A DNA stretch of 64,000 bases, from assembly GCA_011037195.1 (NCBI GenBank), contig JAAEAF010006518.1, positions 1-64,000 of the forward strand, in the 5' to 3' direction. A model generated the notes under the pieces. The model was given only the letters and a program-made list of their open reading frames with translations. It had not been told where the DNA came from and searched no databases. Shown piece after piece: positions 62,900 through 64,000 of this stretch. Source of the stretch: Triatoma infestans (taxonomy: Eukaryota > Arthropoda > Insecta > Hemiptera > Reduviidae). Each line of letters opens with the position of its first letter. The stretch's first letter is position 1. The translations under genes were made by a program, and so were the position numbers.

Positions 62900-64000
62900 T
62901 TTTGCCCGGCAATAAAAGTGATACATTTTTTTATCTATTCAGTAAGCATTCCAAGTAGGAGACAGGTAAGGGGCTCATACAGGAAGGCTGTCCTTGTTGA
63001 TTCCTCGGAATCATGGGGTAGTTATAAAAGTATTAAAAGAGCATATAAATATGCTCTGAGGAGAGCCAAGAGAAATTCCTGGAGGTCCTTTTGTGAGCAT
63101 TTAAATTCGTTCCAGGAACCATCTAGGCTGGTACAGATTCTTAGTAAGGATAAGAACAGTCAGCTGGGTACCATACGATACCCTGATGGTTCCTTTACAG
63201 GGGGGAAGGGGAGACATTGCAGCTTTTGCTTGATACTCACTTCCCGGACAATATTAGTTTAATTAAATGCTGCTTCATCTTTGATGGGCGGAAGGAGACT
63301 GGATCCTGATGATGTATCCATATCTTAGATGAGGTAGTCATGCATGATAGAGTAATCTGGGCAGTACAAAGTTTCTCACCTTGCAAGTCACCTGGACCGG
63401 ACGGGATTTATCCTTGTCTGCTGCAAAATGGTGGGGACGTGCTGACGTAGGTATTGTTAAGAATTTTTAAAGGGTGTTTGATGTTTGGTTATGTACCAAC
63501 ATTATGGAGAGATGTAAGGGTAGTCTTCATTTCCAAGCCGGAAGAAGCGACTACTCTGACCCTAAGGCATTTAGACCTATTAGTCTTAGGTTTTTTCTCT
63601 TGAAAACTTTGGAAAGGTTGGTGGATAGGTATATTACTGATGGCCCATTAAGGGATCATCCACCCCATCCTAACCAACATGCTTATATTGTAAAGTCGAC
63701 AGAAACTGCATTACATTTCTCGTCGGAAGGATAGAATCTGCTTTGGAGATAAAAGAATATGCCCTAGGGTGTTTCTTTGATGTTGAGGGGGCATTTGACA
63801 AAGTATCGTTTGATGCTCTCGAAGATGCCTTGGTACGAAAAGGTACATCCCGTCTTAGCAATTAGATAGGTGCCTATCTTAGGAGTAGGGTTATACAGGC
63901 TTCCCTTGGCGGGCGCACCATGATTGTACAAGCGAGGAGGGGGTGCCCTCAAGGGGGTTGTCTCTCACCAAAGTTGTGGTGTGCCGTCATGGATGACCTT
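62900..64000 (+). mobile_element. LINE ORF2, spacer and reverse transcriptase N-terminal half, runs off window
   Basis: SYKSIKRAYKYALRRAKRNS, WRSFCEHLNSFQEPSRLVQI and LSKDKNSQLGTIRYPDGSF are the spacer preceding RT in RNase H-bearing LINEs. After frameshifts: FRPISLRFFLLKTLERLVDR, NQHAYIVKSTETALH, LGCFFDVEGAFDKVSFDALE (first catalytic Asp), and RRGCPQGGCLSPKLWCAVMD. The YADD box would lie beyond the window edge. At least four frame breaks; probably the parent family of the 3' fragments elsewhere in the window. Confidence 0.8.

Noticed and set aside
1..64000. LTR retrotransposon, viral insertion or defence-type gene cluster
   Set aside because: No paired long direct repeats, no integrase or protease motifs, and no cluster of intact non-transposon genes were seen.

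Overview
This is an AT-rich eukaryotic window with introns, almost certainly from an arthropod and probably an insect. I infer this from spliced genes, insect-like NIPSNAP and CERT protein ends, an R1-like non-LTR retrotransposon and tRNA-derived SINEs. I cannot place it to species. There is no sign of bacterial, phage or CRISPR content. About 95% of the window is transposon debris, microsatellite or unclassified AT-rich sequence.

Host genes. (1) 1779-1906 (+) is the terminal coding exon of the ceramide transfer protein (CERT/COL4A3BP). (2) 8856-15750 (-) is a complete five-exon NIPSNAP gene, with every splice junction in phase and a predicted 272-residue product. It converges on CERT. (3) 42460-42861 (-) is the terminal exon of an unrecognised gene with a poly-Gln run. 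A probable 38-nt upstream exon lies at 54899-54936 across a 12-kb intron full of repeats.

Mobile elements. An R1/Jockey-group LINE runs from about 34.67 to 41.75 kb, with five tandem monomers at its 5' end, a gag-like ORF1, an ORF2 with endonuclease and reverse transcriptase, and a long 3' tail. A second copy of that tail lies in NIPSNAP intron 2. Both ORFs are broken. RNase H-bearing LINE fragments occur at 0.4-1.3, 5.5-6.0, 7.7-8.4, 12.6-13.1, 18.9-20.6, 23.2-24.2, 25.1-26.5, 43.7-44.6, 52.6-53.8, 58.7-59.6, 60.6-61.1 and 62.9-64.0 kb. RTE-like LINE fragments lie at 10.6-12.3, 27.9-29.5, 30.6-31.6 and 34.4-34.65 kb. A dead mariner element spans 16979-18161. Two clear tRNA-derived SINE families are scattered through the window.

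The most interesting signal is a family of foldback (inverted-repeat) elements, with about ten loci from 3.1 to 53.9 kb. Each arm carries what reads as a type I hammerhead ribozyme: stem I CATC/GATG, core CTGATGA, a GGGC/GCCC stem II, GAAA, a minimal stem III and a GTC cleavage triplet. Individual copies are decayed, but one (32456-32501) keeps all core residues and shows a paired stem II change. Hammerheads are known from Penelope-like elements and retrozymes, so the new part would be this family and its two-armed layout. A second family with a conserved hairpin before CGAAACGTCGG may be related. All family assignments come from reading the sequence and have not been checked against any database.
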